From the NCBI RefSeq assembly GCF_014644455.1, contig NZ_BMKS01000002.1:310001-374000 (forward strand): a stretch of 64,000 nt of DNA, given 5' to 3'. The translations under genes were made by a program, and so were the position numbers. This DNA comes from Caldovatus sediminis. GTDB lineage: Bacteria > Pseudomonadota > Alphaproteobacteria > Acetobacterales > Acetobacteraceae. The notes under the pieces are model-generated. The model did not search any database. It was given only the letters and a program-made list of their open reading frames with translations, and was not told the DNA's origin. This document shows positions 27,666 through 36,702 of this stretch, piece after piece (within the stretch, counting starts at the first letter, position 1; each line of letters opens with the position of its first letter).

Positions 27666-27687
27666 ATGGTTTCTTTCGGCGCGCGTA

Positions 27688-28899
27688 TCAAAGCCCCAAT
27701 TCGCCCAGCACGATCACCTCCACCGGCGCTCCCGCCGGCAGGGCCGGCGCGTGCGGGGGGCGGAGGATCAGCGCATCCGCCCGCGCCAGCGTCGCCAGCA
27801 TCGAGCTGTCCTGCACCGGGAAGGGCGTGGCGACCGGCGGGCCCTCCTCGGCCGCTTCCTCGAGCCGGGCGCGCAGGAAGTCCTGCCGCCGGTCGTTCGC
27901 CGCCAGCGGCGCGCCCGCCACGGCGCGCCGGGTGCGCGGCGGATCGCCGGGAAGGCCGGAGAGCCGCGCCAGGGCGGGGAGGAGGAAGAGCACGCCGCAG
28001 ACCAGCGCGCTCACCGGATTGCCGGGCAGGCCGAGCACCGGCGTGCGGCCGAGCCGGCCGAAGATCAGCGGCTTGCCCGGCCGCATCGCGATCTTCCAGA
28101 AGTCGAGCGCGAATCCCTCCGGCCCCAGCGCCTGCTGCACCAGGTCGTGGTCGCCCACGCTCGCCCCGCCGGTCGTCACCAGCAGGTCGCAGCCCTGCGC
28201 GGCCCGGGCGGCGGCGGCGATGGCGGCGGTGTCGTCGGGCGCGATCGGCAGCACCACCGGCGCGCCGCCGCCCGCGCGCACCAGGGCGGCGAGGGCGTGG
28301 GCATTGGAGCTGACGATGCCCCCGGCCGGGATCGGGTCGCCGGGCAGCGCGATCTCGTCGCCGGTGGCGAGGATGCCGACGCGCGGCGCGGCGTGCACCG
28401 CGATCCAGGCGTGGTTGGAGGCGGCGGCGAGGCCGATGTCGCGCGCGCTCAGGCGCCGGCCCGCGGGGATCACCGCCTCGCCCTCGGCGAAGTCGAGGCC
28501 GCGCCGGCGCACCCAGCGTCCGTGCCGCACCGTCTCCTTCACCAGCACCATGCCGTCGGCGCCGGCCTCGGCGTCCTCCTGCAGCAGGATCGAATCGGCG
28601 CCGGCGGGGAGGAAGCCGCCGGTGAAGATCCGCACCGCCTCGCCGGGGCCGACCGCGCCCGCGAAGGGGCGGCCGGCGGGCGCGCTGCCGATCACGCGCA
28701 GCCGCGCGCCCTCCTGCGCGTCCGCCGCGCGCACCGCGTAGCCGTCCATCGCCGAGACGTCGGCCGGCGGCTGGGTCAGCCGCGCGACGACCGGCTCCGC
28801 CGTCACCCGGCCCCAGGCCTCGGGCAGGGAGACGGTCTCCGGCGCGGTCGGCGCCAGCGCGGCGAGGATGCGGGCGCGGGCCTCCTCGACGGAGAGCAT
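27688..28899 (-). CDS. moeA: molybdopterin molybdenumtransferase MoeA
   Basis: 403-residue enzyme that inserts molybdate into adenylylated molybdopterin. Four-domain family layout: N-terminal LPEAWGRVTAEPV, the PPADVSAMDGYAVR active-site block, the GPGEAVRIFTGGFLPAGAD segment, and the MogA-like domain with LATGDEI and TTGGASVGDHD, followed by the GLPGNPVSA loop near residue 290. The small beta-barrel C-terminal domain is complete. moaC lies one base upstream on the same strand. The molybdopterin hydroxylase at 46568-48925 would be a customer of this pathway. Confidence 0.96.
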   Translation of the reverse strand: MLSVEEARARILAALAPTAPETVSLPEAWGRVTAEPVVARLTQPPADVSAMDGYAVRAADAQEGARLRVIGSAPAGRPFAGAVGPGEAVRIFTGGFLPAGADSILLQEDAEAGADGMVLVKETVRHGRWVRRRGLDFAEGEAVIPAGRRLSARDIGLAAASNHAWIAVHAAPRVGILATGDEIALPGDPIPAGGIVSSNAHALAALVRAGGGAPVVLPIAPDDTAAIAAAARAAQGCDLLVTTGGASVGDHDLVQQALGPEGFALDFWKIAMRPGKPLIFGRLGRTPVLGLPGNPVSALVCGVLFLLPALARLSGLPGDPPRTRRAVAGAPLAANDRRQDFLRARLEEAAEEGPPVATPFPVQDSSMLATLARADALILRPPHAPALPAGAPVEVIVLGELGL

Positions 28900-28900
28900 C

Positions 28901-29392
28901 TCAGGGCGCCTCGTAGGTGCCGGACTTGCCGCCGGACTTGCGGACGAGCCGCACCGCCTCGATGCGCATGCCGCGGTCCACGGCCTTGCACATGTCGTAC
29001 ACGGTCAGGGCGGCGACGGTCACGGCGGTCAGCGCCTCCATCTCGACGCCGGTCTGGCCGGCGAGCTTGACCGTGGCCTCGATCTCCACCGCGTCCGGCG
29101 GGGCGGGAACGAGGTCCACGGCGACGCGGGAGAGCATCAGCGGGTGGCAGAGCGGGATCAGCTCGCTCGTGCGCTTGGCGGCCATGATGCCGGCGATGCG
29201 CGCGACGCCGAGCACGTCGCCCTTGCCCATCGTGCCTTCCTCGATGCGCGCGAGCGTGGCCGGCGCCATCACCACGCGGCCGCGCGCCACCGCGACGCGC
29301 TCCGTCACCGGCTTGGCGGAGACGTCCACCATGGCGGCGCGGCCGGCCGCGTCGAAATGCGTCAGCCGGCCCTGTTCGCGTTCGTCGCTCAC
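28901..29392 (-). CDS. moaC: cyclic pyranopterin monophosphate synthase MoaC
   Basis: 163-residue enzyme that turns the MoaA product into cPMP, first stable intermediate of molybdenum cofactor synthesis. LCHPL is at residues 81-85, and the catalytic pair D133 and K136 is in [11 protein letters not shown]; the [16 protein letters not shown] and [20 protein letters not shown] blocks are intact. It lies 14 bases downstream of trpC and one base upstream of moeA, a conserved alphaproteobacterial linkage. Confidence 0.97.
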   Translation of the reverse strand: MSDEREQGRLTHFDAAGRAAMVDVSAKPVTERVAVARGRVVMAPATLARIEEGTMGKGDVLGVARIAGIMAAKRTSELIPLCHPLMLSRVAVDLVPAPPDAVEIEATVKLAGQTGVEMEALTAVTVAALTVYDMCKAVDRGMRIEAVRLVRKSGGKSGTYEAP

Positions 29393-29406
29393 GCCGGGGG
29401 GGCCGC

Positions 29407-30255
29407 TCAGAGCGCCTCCACCAGCGTCCGCGCGGCCGCGGCCACGTCGGGCTGGCGCATCAGGTGCTCGCCGACCAGCAGGCAGCGCGCGCCGACCGCC
29501 GCCATGCGGCGCACGTCGTCGGGGGTGCGGATGCCGCTCTCGGCGACCGGGATGCGGTCGGCGGGGACGAGCGGCGCCAGGCGCTCGGTGACGGCGAGGT
29601 CGGTGGTCAGGGTGCGCAGGTCGCGGTTGTTGATGCCGATCAGCCGCGTCTCCAGCCCCAGCGCGCGCTCCAGCTCGCGCTCGTCGTGCACCTCGGCGAG
29701 CACCGCCATGTCGAGGGAGCGCGCCACCGCCTCGAGCTCGGTCGCCTGCTGGTCGGAGAGGGCGGCCATGATGAGGAGGATGCAGTCCGCGCCCATGGCG
29801 CGGCTCTCGAACACCTGCCAGGGGTGGATCAGGAAGTCCTTGCGCAGCACCGGCAGCGCGCAGGCGGCGCGGGCCGCGACCAGGTGCTCCGGCGCGCCCT
29901 GGAAATAGCGGGCATCGGTCAGCACCGAGAGGCAGGAGGCGCCGCCCGCCTCGTAGGCCCTGGCCAGCGCCGCCGGATCGAACGGGTCGCGGATCAGCCC
30001 GCCGGAGGGCGAGGCGCGCTTGATCTCCGCGATCAGCCCGACTCGCATCTCGGCGACGCGGGCGCAGAGCGCGCCGATGAAGTCGCGCGGCGCCTCGGCG
30101 GCGGCCGCCAGGTCCTCCATCTCGGCGAGAGGGGTGGCGGCCATGCGTTCGCGCACCTCCTCCTGCTTGTCGGCGAGGATGCGCGCCAGGGTGTCGGGCA
30201 TGGTCTTGCGCTCGTTCGCTTCGGCGGGGGCCGCGCGGAGCAGGGGGGCGTTCAT
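29407..30255 (-). CDS. trpC: indole-3-glycerol phosphate synthase
   Basis: TIM-barrel enzyme, 282 residues, closing CdRP to indoleglycerol phosphate in tryptophan synthesis. Core motifs: [15 protein letters not shown] near the start, [45 protein letters not shown] and the phosphate-binding AESGI segment. The ATG at 30255 is chosen because it overlaps the trpD stop as ATGA (translational coupling); an internal ATG at 30201 (MPDTLARIL) is the alternative and would give the conventional N-terminus. Confidence 0.96.
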   Translation of the reverse strand: MNAPLLRAAPAEANERKTMPDTLARILADKQEEVRERMAATPLAEMEDLAAAAEAPRDFIGALCARVAEMRVGLIAEIKRASPSGGLIRDPFDPAALARAYEAGGASCLSVLTDARYFQGAPEHLVAARAACALPVLRKDFLIHPWQVFESRAMGADCILLIMAALSDQQATELEAVARSLDMAVLAEVHDERELERALGLETRLIGINNRDLRTLTTDLAVTERLAPLVPADRIPVAESGIRTPDDVRRMAAVGARCLLVGEHLMRQPDVAAAARTLVEAL

Positions 30256-31295
30256 GTCTGGCCTCTGGCCTCGGGGGGGGTGCACGCTTTCCTGAGCTTC
30301 TCGAGCACCGCGGCCGCGGCGCCGGAATCGATGGCCCGCGCGGCCAGCGCCGCGCCCTCGCGCAGGTCCGCGGCCCGGCCGGCCACCACGAGCGCGGCGG
30401 CGGCGTTCAGCAGCACCACGTCCCGGTAAGGGCCCGGCGCACCCTGCAGCAACGCGACCAGCGCCGCCGCGTTCTCCGCCGGATCGCCGCCCTTGAGCGC
30501 GGCGGCGGGCGCCCGGGGGAGGCCGGCCTCCTCCGGGGAGACGGTGAACTCCCGCAGGCGACCGTCACGGATCTCCACCACCTGGCTCTCGCCCGCGAGG
30601 GTGAGCTCGTCGAGCCCCTGGCCGTGCACGACCCAGGCGCGCTCGGTGCCGAGCCGGCCCAGCGCCTCGGCCATCGGGCGCAGCCATTGCGGCGCGAAGG
30701 CGCCGGTCATCTGCCGCCGCACGCGGGCGGGATTGGCCAGCGGGCCGAGCAGGTTGAAGATCGTTCGGATGCCGAGCTCGACCCGGGGCCCCGCCGCGTG
30801 GCGCATCGAGGCGTGGTGGCGCGGCGCCATCAGGAACACCATCCCCGCCTCGCGCAGCACCTCGGCGAGCCGCTCGATCGGCGTCTCCAGGTTGATGCCG
30901 AGCGCCGCGATCGCGTCCGCCGCGCCGGAGCGGGAGGAGAGCGCGCGGTTGCCGTGCTTCGCCACCGGCACGCCGCAGCCGGCGACGACGAAGGCCGCGG
31001 CGGTGGAGATGTTGAGCGTGCCGGCGGCGTCGCCGCCGGTGCCGACGATGTCGATCGCCCCGGGTGGCGCCTCGATGGCGAGCATGCGCGCGCGCATGGC
31101 GCGCACCGCGCCGGTCATCTCGGCCACCGTCTCGCCGCGCACGCGCATCGCCATCAGCAGGCCGGCGATCTGCGCGGGCGTCGCCTCCCCGGCCATGATG
31201 ATGCCGAAGGCATGCTCGGCCTCGGACTCCGCAAGCCGCTCGCCGTCGGCGAGGCGGGCGAGGACCGGGCGCAGCGAGGTGTCAGGCTGCGACAA
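30252..31295 (-). CDS. trpD: anthranilate phosphoribosyltransferase
   Basis: 347-residue transferase joining anthranilate to PRPP. PRPP-binding [14 protein letters not shown] is near residue 86, followed by [23 protein letters not shown] and the [14 protein letters not shown] block; [14 protein letters not shown] and [12 protein letters not shown] are also intact. The start appears to be TTG at 31295, which overlaps the end of trpG by 14 bases; a start inside trpG is typical for coupled trpGD. Confidence 0.96.
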   Translation of the reverse strand: MSQPDTSLRPVLARLADGERLAESEAEHAFGIIMAGEATPAQIAGLLMAMRVRGETVAEMTGAVRAMRARMLAIEAPPGAIDIVGTGGDAAGTLNISTAAAFVVAGCGVPVAKHGNRALSSRSGAADAIAALGINLETPIERLAEVLREAGMVFLMAPRHHASMRHAAGPRVELGIRTIFNLLGPLANPARVRRQMTGAFAPQWLRPMAEALGRLGTERAWVVHGQGLDELTLAGESQVVEIRDGRLREFTVSPEEAGLPRAPAAALKGGDPAENAAALVALLQGAPGPYRDVVLLNAAAALVVAGRAADLREGAALAARAIDSGAAAAVLEKLRKACTPPEARGQT

Positions 31296-31884
31296 TGGGT
31301 TGCAGGGTCCGCACGCCCGCGAGCTTGAGGAAGTTGGAGAGCAGGTCGTGGCCGTGCGCCGAGGCGATGCTCTCCGGATGGAACTGCACGCCCCAGAGCG
31401 GCAGCGTGCGGTGGGCGAGACCCATGACCAGGCCGTCCTCGGTCCAGGCGGTCAGGGCGAGGTCGGCGGGCAGCGTGGCGCGCTCGACCACCAGCGAGTG
31501 GTAGCGCGTGGCGCGGAAGGGCGAGGGGAGGCCGGCGAAGACGTCCGTGCCGGCGTGGTGGATGTCCCAGACCTTGCCGTGCACCGGCTCCGGCGCGCGC
31601 ACCACCCGTCCGCCGAAGGCCTGGCCGATCGCCTGGTGGCCGAGGCAGACGCCGAGCAGCGGGATGCCGGCCTCCGCCGCGAGGCCGATCAGCGGCAGGC
31701 AGATCCCCGCCTCGTTCGGCGTGCAGGGGCCGGGGGAGAGCACGATCGCCTCCGGCCGCAGGGCGAGGGCGCCCTGCGGGTCTATGGCGTCGTTGCGCCG
31801 GACCTCGACCACCGCCCCAAGATCGCCGAGGAAGTGGTAGAGATTGAACGTAAAGCTGTCGTAATTGTCGATCAGGAGGATCAT
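31282..31884 (-). CDS. trpG: anthranilate synthase glutamine amidotransferase subunit
   Basis: 200-residue class I glutaminase that supplies ammonia to TrpE (and often to PabB). Catalytic triad: C80 in GVCLGHQ, H169 and E171 in FHPESIAS. The ATG at 31884 gives the canonical [15 protein letters not shown] start and has an AAGGA Shine-Dalgarno 11 bases upstream. The trpE partner is not in the window; upstream lies 258 bases of GC-rich DNA with several palindromes and then the cupin gene. I see no trpL leader peptide with clustered Trp codons. Confidence 0.96.
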   Translation of the reverse strand: MILLIDNYDSFTFNLYHFLGDLGAVVEVRRNDAIDPQGALALRPEAIVLSPGPCTPNEAGICLPLIGLAAEAGIPLLGVCLGHQAIGQAFGGRVVRAPEPVHGKVWDIHHAGTDVFAGLPSPFRATRYHSLVVERATLPADLALTAWTEDGLVMGLAHRTLPLWGVQFHPESIASAHGHDLLSNFLKLAGVRTLQPIVAA

Positions 31885-32142
31885 GCTGGCGTGATCCTTG
31901 TCCCGCCGCGCGGCAGGAATCAAGCGAGGACCCGGGAGGACGCCCTGCGGCGGGCGCAGCGCAGGGGCAGCGCCGTTGCGGGTGCGAGGCCCGGGCCGGC
32001 CCGCGCGGTCTCGACGGGGGGACGGCGGACCGAGCGGGGGCGCTGCGATGCGTTCGCCCTTCGTGGCGCGGCGGCCGCGCGGCCGTTCCGCCGCCGGCAG
32101 GCCGGCGCCGGGGCGGCGTTGCGGGCGGATCGGCGCGCCCGC

Positions 32143-32550
32143 CTAGAGCGTCGGCGTCCAGGGGCCCTCGACCGCGTGGCACTCGCTCGCGTCGGTCCAG
32201 GGCGGCATGGTGACGCCGAGCGCGACCAGCGGCTCCGCCCCGTCGCAGCGGAACTGGAAGTGCGTCCGCGGCGGGATCGCGAGCGACAGGCCGGGCGCCA
32301 GCGCGAGCACCTCCTCCTCCCCCTCCAGGCGGCGCCACATGCGCCCGGTCCCGCTCAGGATGAACCAGAGCTCCTCGAGGCGGTGATGCGCGACGGCGCG
32401 CGAGACGGCGCCCGGCGGCAGCGTGAACTGCGCCATCGAGCCGCGGCTGGCGGCGCAGAGGACGCGCACCTCGGAGCCGTCGGGCGCGATGGCGTCGGGC
32501 CGCTCGGACAGCCGGCGGGAGGGGAGGCCGGAGGCGGGCGGCGCGGACAT
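32143..32550 (-). CDS. small cupin-domain protein
   Basis: 135-residue single-domain cupin. Two metal-binding motifs are visible: a first with HHRLEELWFILSGTGRMW (His, His, Glu ligands) and a second in the PRTHFQFRCDG segment (His). No enzyme family is recognised; such cupins often bind a small ligand or metal. The start lies only eight bases after the ribonucleotide reductase stop, so it is the second gene of that operon and may be expressed with it. Function unknown. Confidence 0.82.
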   Translation of the reverse strand: MSAPPASGLPSRRLSERPDAIAPDGSEVRVLCAASRGSMAQFTLPPGAVSRAVAHHRLEELWFILSGTGRMWRRLEGEEEVLALAPGLSLAIPPRTHFQFRCDGAEPLVALGVTMPPWTDASECHAVEGPWTPTL

Positions 32551-32558
32551 GCCGCCGC

Positions 32559-34988
32559 TCAGACCGGGCAGACCCCGCTCGCGCATTGCAGCGCGGCGAG
32601 GTCCACCGCCTCGTGCAGCGCCGGGTCGCGGATCGCCGCGACGGTGGCGGCGAAACGGTCGGCCGGCAGCTCCTCTTCCGGCAGGTACTCGTAGCCGAGG
32701 GAGTCGTCCGGCCGGCCCGGCAGCACGGCGCAGCAGCGCACCTCCGGCTGGTGCGTGCGCACGATGGCGCGGAAGGCGTCGAGGTCGTGGCGGTCGGTGA
32801 ACACCTTCAGGGTGTAGGAGATCTGGTTGCCGCGCTCCTCGCCGATCCAGTGGCGCTCGAGCAGCATCAGCCAGCGGTAGTGCTGTTCCGGCGTCGCCTC
32901 CGGCGCGGTCACCAGCCGCTCGCCGAGGCCGAGGCGCTGGATCAGCGGCAGGGTCGGGAAGCCGACCGCCGACATGCCGGGGAAGCTGCGCAGCGTGCGG
33001 ATCGGGTAGCCGCGGCGCTCGTACTCGGCGAGCAGCGGGTCGGAGTCGGGCGCCCAGCCGCCGTCGGGACCGCGCGTGCCGCGGAACTGCACCCAGCGGA
33101 GGTACTGCCGCCGCGCCGGCAGGTGCGCGCCCTCGGTCAGCCCGAACAGCTTGGAGGTGGTGCCGGCGGGCTTGACCGTGGTGACGGTGAGCGGAGGGGC
33201 GAGGCCGAGCTCCGCCGCATAGGCGTCGCCCTCCGCCTTCGCCGCGGCGGAGAGCCGCTCCAGCATGGCCCAGAAGGGGGCGGAGCGGGCGGGGTCGAGC
33301 AGGTCGTCGAAGGCGAGGCCGAAGCGCATCCAGGCCCATTCGTGCAGGCCGGTCGGGCCGATGCCCATGCGGTTGGTGCGCCGCACCTCCTCCGCGTAGA
33401 GCGAATCCATCAGGTTGGCGCGCATCAGGAAGCGCACGCCGAGGCGGACGGAGTCCTCCACCCGCGCGTCCCACAGCGCGGCGGTCGCCTCGTCCACCTG
33501 GCCGGGCGCGACCTGCTCGAGCGGCACGGGGCAGGCGAGCAGGGGGGCGAAGTCGCCGATCACGCAGTAGCCGCCGGTGACGTGCAGCACGATCTCGCCG
33601 CACGGGTTGGTGGTGGCCGGGAAGTCGGCCGCGGCGGCGCGGCGCGACAGCTCGGCGAGCAGCCCGGCGGCGTGGTCCACCTGGTAGCGCGCGCTGCGGA
33701 TGTCGCGGCCGTCCGTGTGGACGGGCTTGCGCCGGGCGGCGCCGGTGCGGTGGTCCTCCAGCCTGTCGGCGTTGATGAAGCCGGGCTCGCCGTTGACGTA
33801 GGCGCAGCGCGTCGCCTCCTCGAACACGGCGCGGGCGTGGCGGCTCAGCGGGTCGTCCGCTCCCTCGCGCACGCGGCGCCAGAACTCGGCGTCCACCATG
33901 ACCGAGTTGTTGGCGGTCCAGAGGCCGCCCGCCTCCTTGGCGCGGATGAAGCGCAGCACGCCGGGGTCGCGCCAGGACTTGGTCGCCATGCGCGCGGCGC
34001 GGCGGGCGCCGCCGACCTGCACCTCGACCGAGAGGTGGTGGTCCACGAGCAGCGCCTGCTCCCAGGGATCCGGCAGCGCGCCGGCGCGCGCCGGCTCGAT
34101 CACGGCGCGGCGGATGTTGAGGAAGGCGCGCATCAGCGACAGCGGGCCGGAGGCCGGGCGCCCCTGCATGCCGCCGATCGGGCTGCCGCGCGGGCGGATG
34201 GCGGAGAAGTCGAGCAGCACGGCGCGGTCGCGCGCGCCCGCGAAGGCCAGGCTCTCGACCAGCTCGACCGCCTTGGCCCAGCCCTCGCGGCTGTCGGCGA
34301 CGGCGTGGCGGATGGCGCCCGGCGGGGCGGCGGCCGGGTCGGCGAGGAATTCGCGGGCGAGGAGGTCGCGCACCGCCGCCTCCTGCGCCGCGCCGAAGGC
34401 GTCGAGCGGCGTGCCCCAGGGCAGCAGGCCGAACTCCACGCCGATCCGGTGCAGCTCGGCGCGATCGCGCGGCCAGTCCGGGTGCGCGGGATCGAGATGC
34501 AGCAGCAGCTCCGGCGCCCGCGCCCAGTCCACCACGACCAGCGCGTCGTCATAGGCGCGGCCGACGCCGCTGCCGTTCAGCAGCAGGTAGAACTTGGCGA
34601 AGGAGGCGATCGCCGTCGCGCAGTTGGTGAACACCTCCATGTTGCGCCCGGGCTGCGCCGGGTCGCCGTGCTGCAGGTGCCGGCCGGAAGTGAGGAGCGC
34701 GCCGGTGGCGATGGCGTTGCGCAGGCGTGCCGCCTCGACGCGGTCGGTCTCGTCGGGGGCGCGCGGCAGCAGGGCGATGTTGCCGGCGGCGACGCGGTCG
34801 GCGACGCGGCCGAAGCACTCGCCGTCGTCCGGGCGGAAGACGGTGCGGCGCGCGACCGCCATCCCCATGCCGGGGTCGAGCGGGCGCGGCGGCAGCGGCG
34901 CCTCGCCGAAGCTCGCCCCCGGCGGGGGGCGGCGGCTGATGCTGCGTGCCGCCGCGGTCGGGATCAGTCCGGCCACCGAGCCGTCCAT
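32559..34988 (-). CDS. nrdJ: adenosylcobalamin-dependent ribonucleoside-triphosphate reductase (class II)
   Basis: 809-residue oxygen-independent reductase that makes dNTPs with a cobalamin-generated thiyl radical. Start at 34988 has a GGAGAGGATT ribosome binding site. Cys123 (TNCATA) and Cys475 fit the active-site redox pair, Cys463 in TNPCGEI fits the thiyl-radical position, and the C-terminal pair Cys802/Cys807 (CASGVC) has the same spacing as the shuttle cysteines of the monomeric Lactobacillus-type enzyme. The TVKPAGTTSKLFGLTEGAHLP block is characteristic. Two NrdR-like boxes lie upstream. No B12 riboswitch was recognised. Confidence 0.92.
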   Translation of the reverse strand: MDGSVAGLIPTAAARSISRRPPPGASFGEAPLPPRPLDPGMGMAVARRTVFRPDDGECFGRVADRVAAGNIALLPRAPDETDRVEAARLRNAIATGALLTSGRHLQHGDPAQPGRNMEVFTNCATAIASFAKFYLLLNGSGVGRAYDDALVVVDWARAPELLLHLDPAHPDWPRDRAELHRIGVEFGLLPWGTPLDAFGAAQEAAVRDLLAREFLADPAAAPPGAIRHAVADSREGWAKAVELVESLAFAGARDRAVLLDFSAIRPRGSPIGGMQGRPASGPLSLMRAFLNIRRAVIEPARAGALPDPWEQALLVDHHLSVEVQVGGARRAARMATKSWRDPGVLRFIRAKEAGGLWTANNSVMVDAEFWRRVREGADDPLSRHARAVFEEATRCAYVNGEPGFINADRLEDHRTGAARRKPVHTDGRDIRSARYQVDHAAGLLAELSRRAAAADFPATTNPCGEIVLHVTGGYCVIGDFAPLLACPVPLEQVAPGQVDEATAALWDARVEDSVRLGVRFLMRANLMDSLYAEEVRRTNRMGIGPTGLHEWAWMRFGLAFDDLLDPARSAPFWAMLERLSAAAKAEGDAYAAELGLAPPLTVTTVKPAGTTSKLFGLTEGAHLPARRQYLRWVQFRGTRGPDGGWAPDSDPLLAEYERRGYPIRTLRSFPGMSAVGFPTLPLIQRLGLGERLVTAPEATPEQHYRWLMLLERHWIGEERGNQISYTLKVFTDRHDLDAFRAIVRTHQPEVRCCAVLPGRPDDSLGYEYLPEEELPADRFAATVAAIRDPALHEAVDLAALQCASGVCPV

Positions 34989-35022
34989 GCGCAATCCTCT
35001 CCGTCGCCGATCGATTCGACGG

Positions 35023-35070
35023 ACACAGCATATATGGGTCACCGCCGCTTGGCGACCCTATATCTTGTGA
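35023..35070 (-). promoter_or_regulatory. pair of NrdR-like boxes upstream of nrdJ
   Basis: Two 16-base sites, 35023-35038 (11/16 to the consensus ACACWATATATWGTGT) and 35055-35070 (13/16), are separated by exactly 16 bases, the spacing known for NrdR box pairs. They are imperfect inverted copies of each other. The nearer site is 34 bases before the nrdJ start. The same region also precedes the divergent amidohydrolase. Confidence 0.65.
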
Positions 35071-35189
35071 TGCGATCCCGTCCCCGGGAGGAGCCGACCG
35101 GCCCCTTCCCGCGCGGGCGCGGGGCCGCTTTGATCGCGCCGCGCGGCGGGCGGGGCAGCCCGGCCGCATTCCTGGAGGATTTCCGGCCG

Positions 35190-36644
35190 ATGGCGCTCCG
35201 CTGCGACCTCATCATCCGCGACGCGACGATCTTCGACGGCACCGGTGCGCCGCGGCGGGTCGGCGATGTCGGCGTGACCGGCGACCGCATCGTGGCGGTG
35301 GGCGACCTCGGCGGCGCCTCCGCCGACCGCGAGGTGATCGCCACCGGCAAGGCCGTCGCGCCGGGCTTCATAGACGCCCACACCCACGACGACCGCGCCG
35401 TGCTCTGCGGGCCGCAGTGCATGACCTGCAAGATCAGCCAGGGCGTGACCACGGTGGTGGTGGGCAATTGCGGCGTCAGCCTCTCGCCCGCGCGCTTCGC
35501 GACGCGGCCGCCGCCGCCGCTCGACCTGATCGGCGAGGAGGGCTGGTGGCGCTTCGACTCCTTCGGCGACTACGCGCACGAGCTGAAGACGAGGGGCTCG
35601 GAGGTGAACACCTACGCCCTCGTCGGCCACCAGACGCTGCGCGTCGAGGCGATGGCGGGGGACGTGATGCGCCCCGCCAACGACCGCGAGATCCAGCGCA
35701 TGCACCAGCGGGTGAAGCAGTCGCTCGCCGAGGGCGCCTCCGGCTTCTCCACCGGCCTCTGGTATCCGCCCAACATGCACGCCCCGACCGAGGAGGTGAT
35801 CGCGGTCGCCGAGGCGCTGCGGCCCTTCAACGGCCTCTACGTCACCCACATGCGCGACGAGGCGGACCGCGTCTGCGCCTCGATCGAGGAGACGCTGAAG
35901 ATCGGCAAGCGCGCCGGCGTGCCGGTCTGGATCAGCCACCACAAGTGCTCGATGCCGGAGAACTACGGCCGCTCCGTGCAGACGCTGGCGCTGATCGCGG
36001 CGGCGGCGACGATGCAGGAGGTGGCCTTCGACGTCTATCCCTACCCCGCGGGCTCCACCGTCCTGATGCCGGAGCGGCTGCGCGAGGACGTGAAGGTGAT
36101 GATCACCTGGTCCGTCCCGCACCCGGAGATGGCGGGACGCTACCTCGACGACATCGCCCGCGGCTGGAACACCGACATCCGCTCCGCCGCCGAGCGCCTG
36201 CTCCCCGCCGGCCAGATCACCTTCCAGATGGACGAGGAGGACGTGCGCCGGATCATGGCGCACCCGCTCTCCGTCATCGGCTCCGACGGCATCCCGCACG
36301 ACCGGCACCCGCATCCGCGGCTCTGGGGCACCTTCCCGCGCGTGCTCGGCCTCTACGCCCGCCAGCTCGGCCTGTTCACCATGGAGACGGCGGTGCACAA
36401 GATGACGGGCCGCACGGCGCAGCTCCTCGGCTTGGTGGACCGCGGCGTGATCCGGCCCGGCGCCTTCGCCGACCTGGTGCTGTTCGACCCGCACACGGTG
36501 CTCGACAACGCCACCTTCGAGCAGCCGATCCAGCCCGCGACCGGCATCGAGGAGGTATGGGCGAACGGCGTGCCGACCTACGTCGCGGGCAAGGGAGCGA
36601 CCGGCGAGAAGCCCGGGCGGCTGGTCACGCGCAACAGGGGGTGA
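35190..36644 (+). CDS. N-acyl-D-amino-acid deacylase / D-aminoacylase-like amidohydrolase
   Basis: 484-residue amidohydrolase-superfamily enzyme. H64 and H66 of the DAHTHDD motif bind the first metal; C94 in VGNCGVS matches the cysteine ligand of D-aminoacylases; further His ligands follow in VTHMRDEAD and ISHHKCS, and the catalytic Asp is likely in VIGSDGIPHD. The C-terminal KMTGRTAQLLGLVDRGVIRPGAFADLVLFD block is typical. Likely role: hydrolysis of N-acyl-D-amino acids or related N-carbamoyl/acyl substrates. ATG at 35190 with GGAGGA upstream. Transcribed divergently from nrdJ. Confidence 0.88.
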   Translation: MALRCDLIIRDATIFDGTGAPRRVGDVGVTGDRIVAVGDLGGASADREVIATGKAVAPGFIDAHTHDDRAVLCGPQCMTCKISQGVTTVVVGNCGVSLSPARFATRPPPPLDLIGEEGWWRFDSFGDYAHELKTRGSEVNTYALVGHQTLRVEAMAGDVMRPANDREIQRMHQRVKQSLAEGASGFSTGLWYPPNMHAPTEEVIAVAEALRPFNGLYVTHMRDEADRVCASIEETLKIGKRAGVPVWISHHKCSMPENYGRSVQTLALIAAAATMQEVAFDVYPYPAGSTVLMPERLREDVKVMITWSVPHPEMAGRYLDDIARGWNTDIRSAAERLLPAGQITFQMDEEDVRRIMAHPLSVIGSDGIPHDRHPHPRLWGTFPRVLGLYARQLGLFTMETAVHKMTGRTAQLLGLVDRGVIRPGAFADLVLFDPHTVLDNATFEQPIQPATGIEEVWANGVPTYVAGKGATGEKPGRLVTRNRG

Positions 36645-36702
36645 AGCGGCGCGTTCCGTGCTACCCTGGCGCGGGCAGGACCGGACCGAGGATCGCTCCC
36701 GC

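Noticed and set aside
31885-32142. trp attenuator or leader peptide before trpG
   Set aside because: No short frame with clustered Trp codons and no terminator/antiterminator pair could be made out; only generic GC palindromes.
34989-35189. B12 riboswitch upstream of the cobalamin-dependent reductase
   Set aside because: No cobalamin box or the conserved G/C-rich core was found on the minus strand; the region instead holds NrdR-like boxes.
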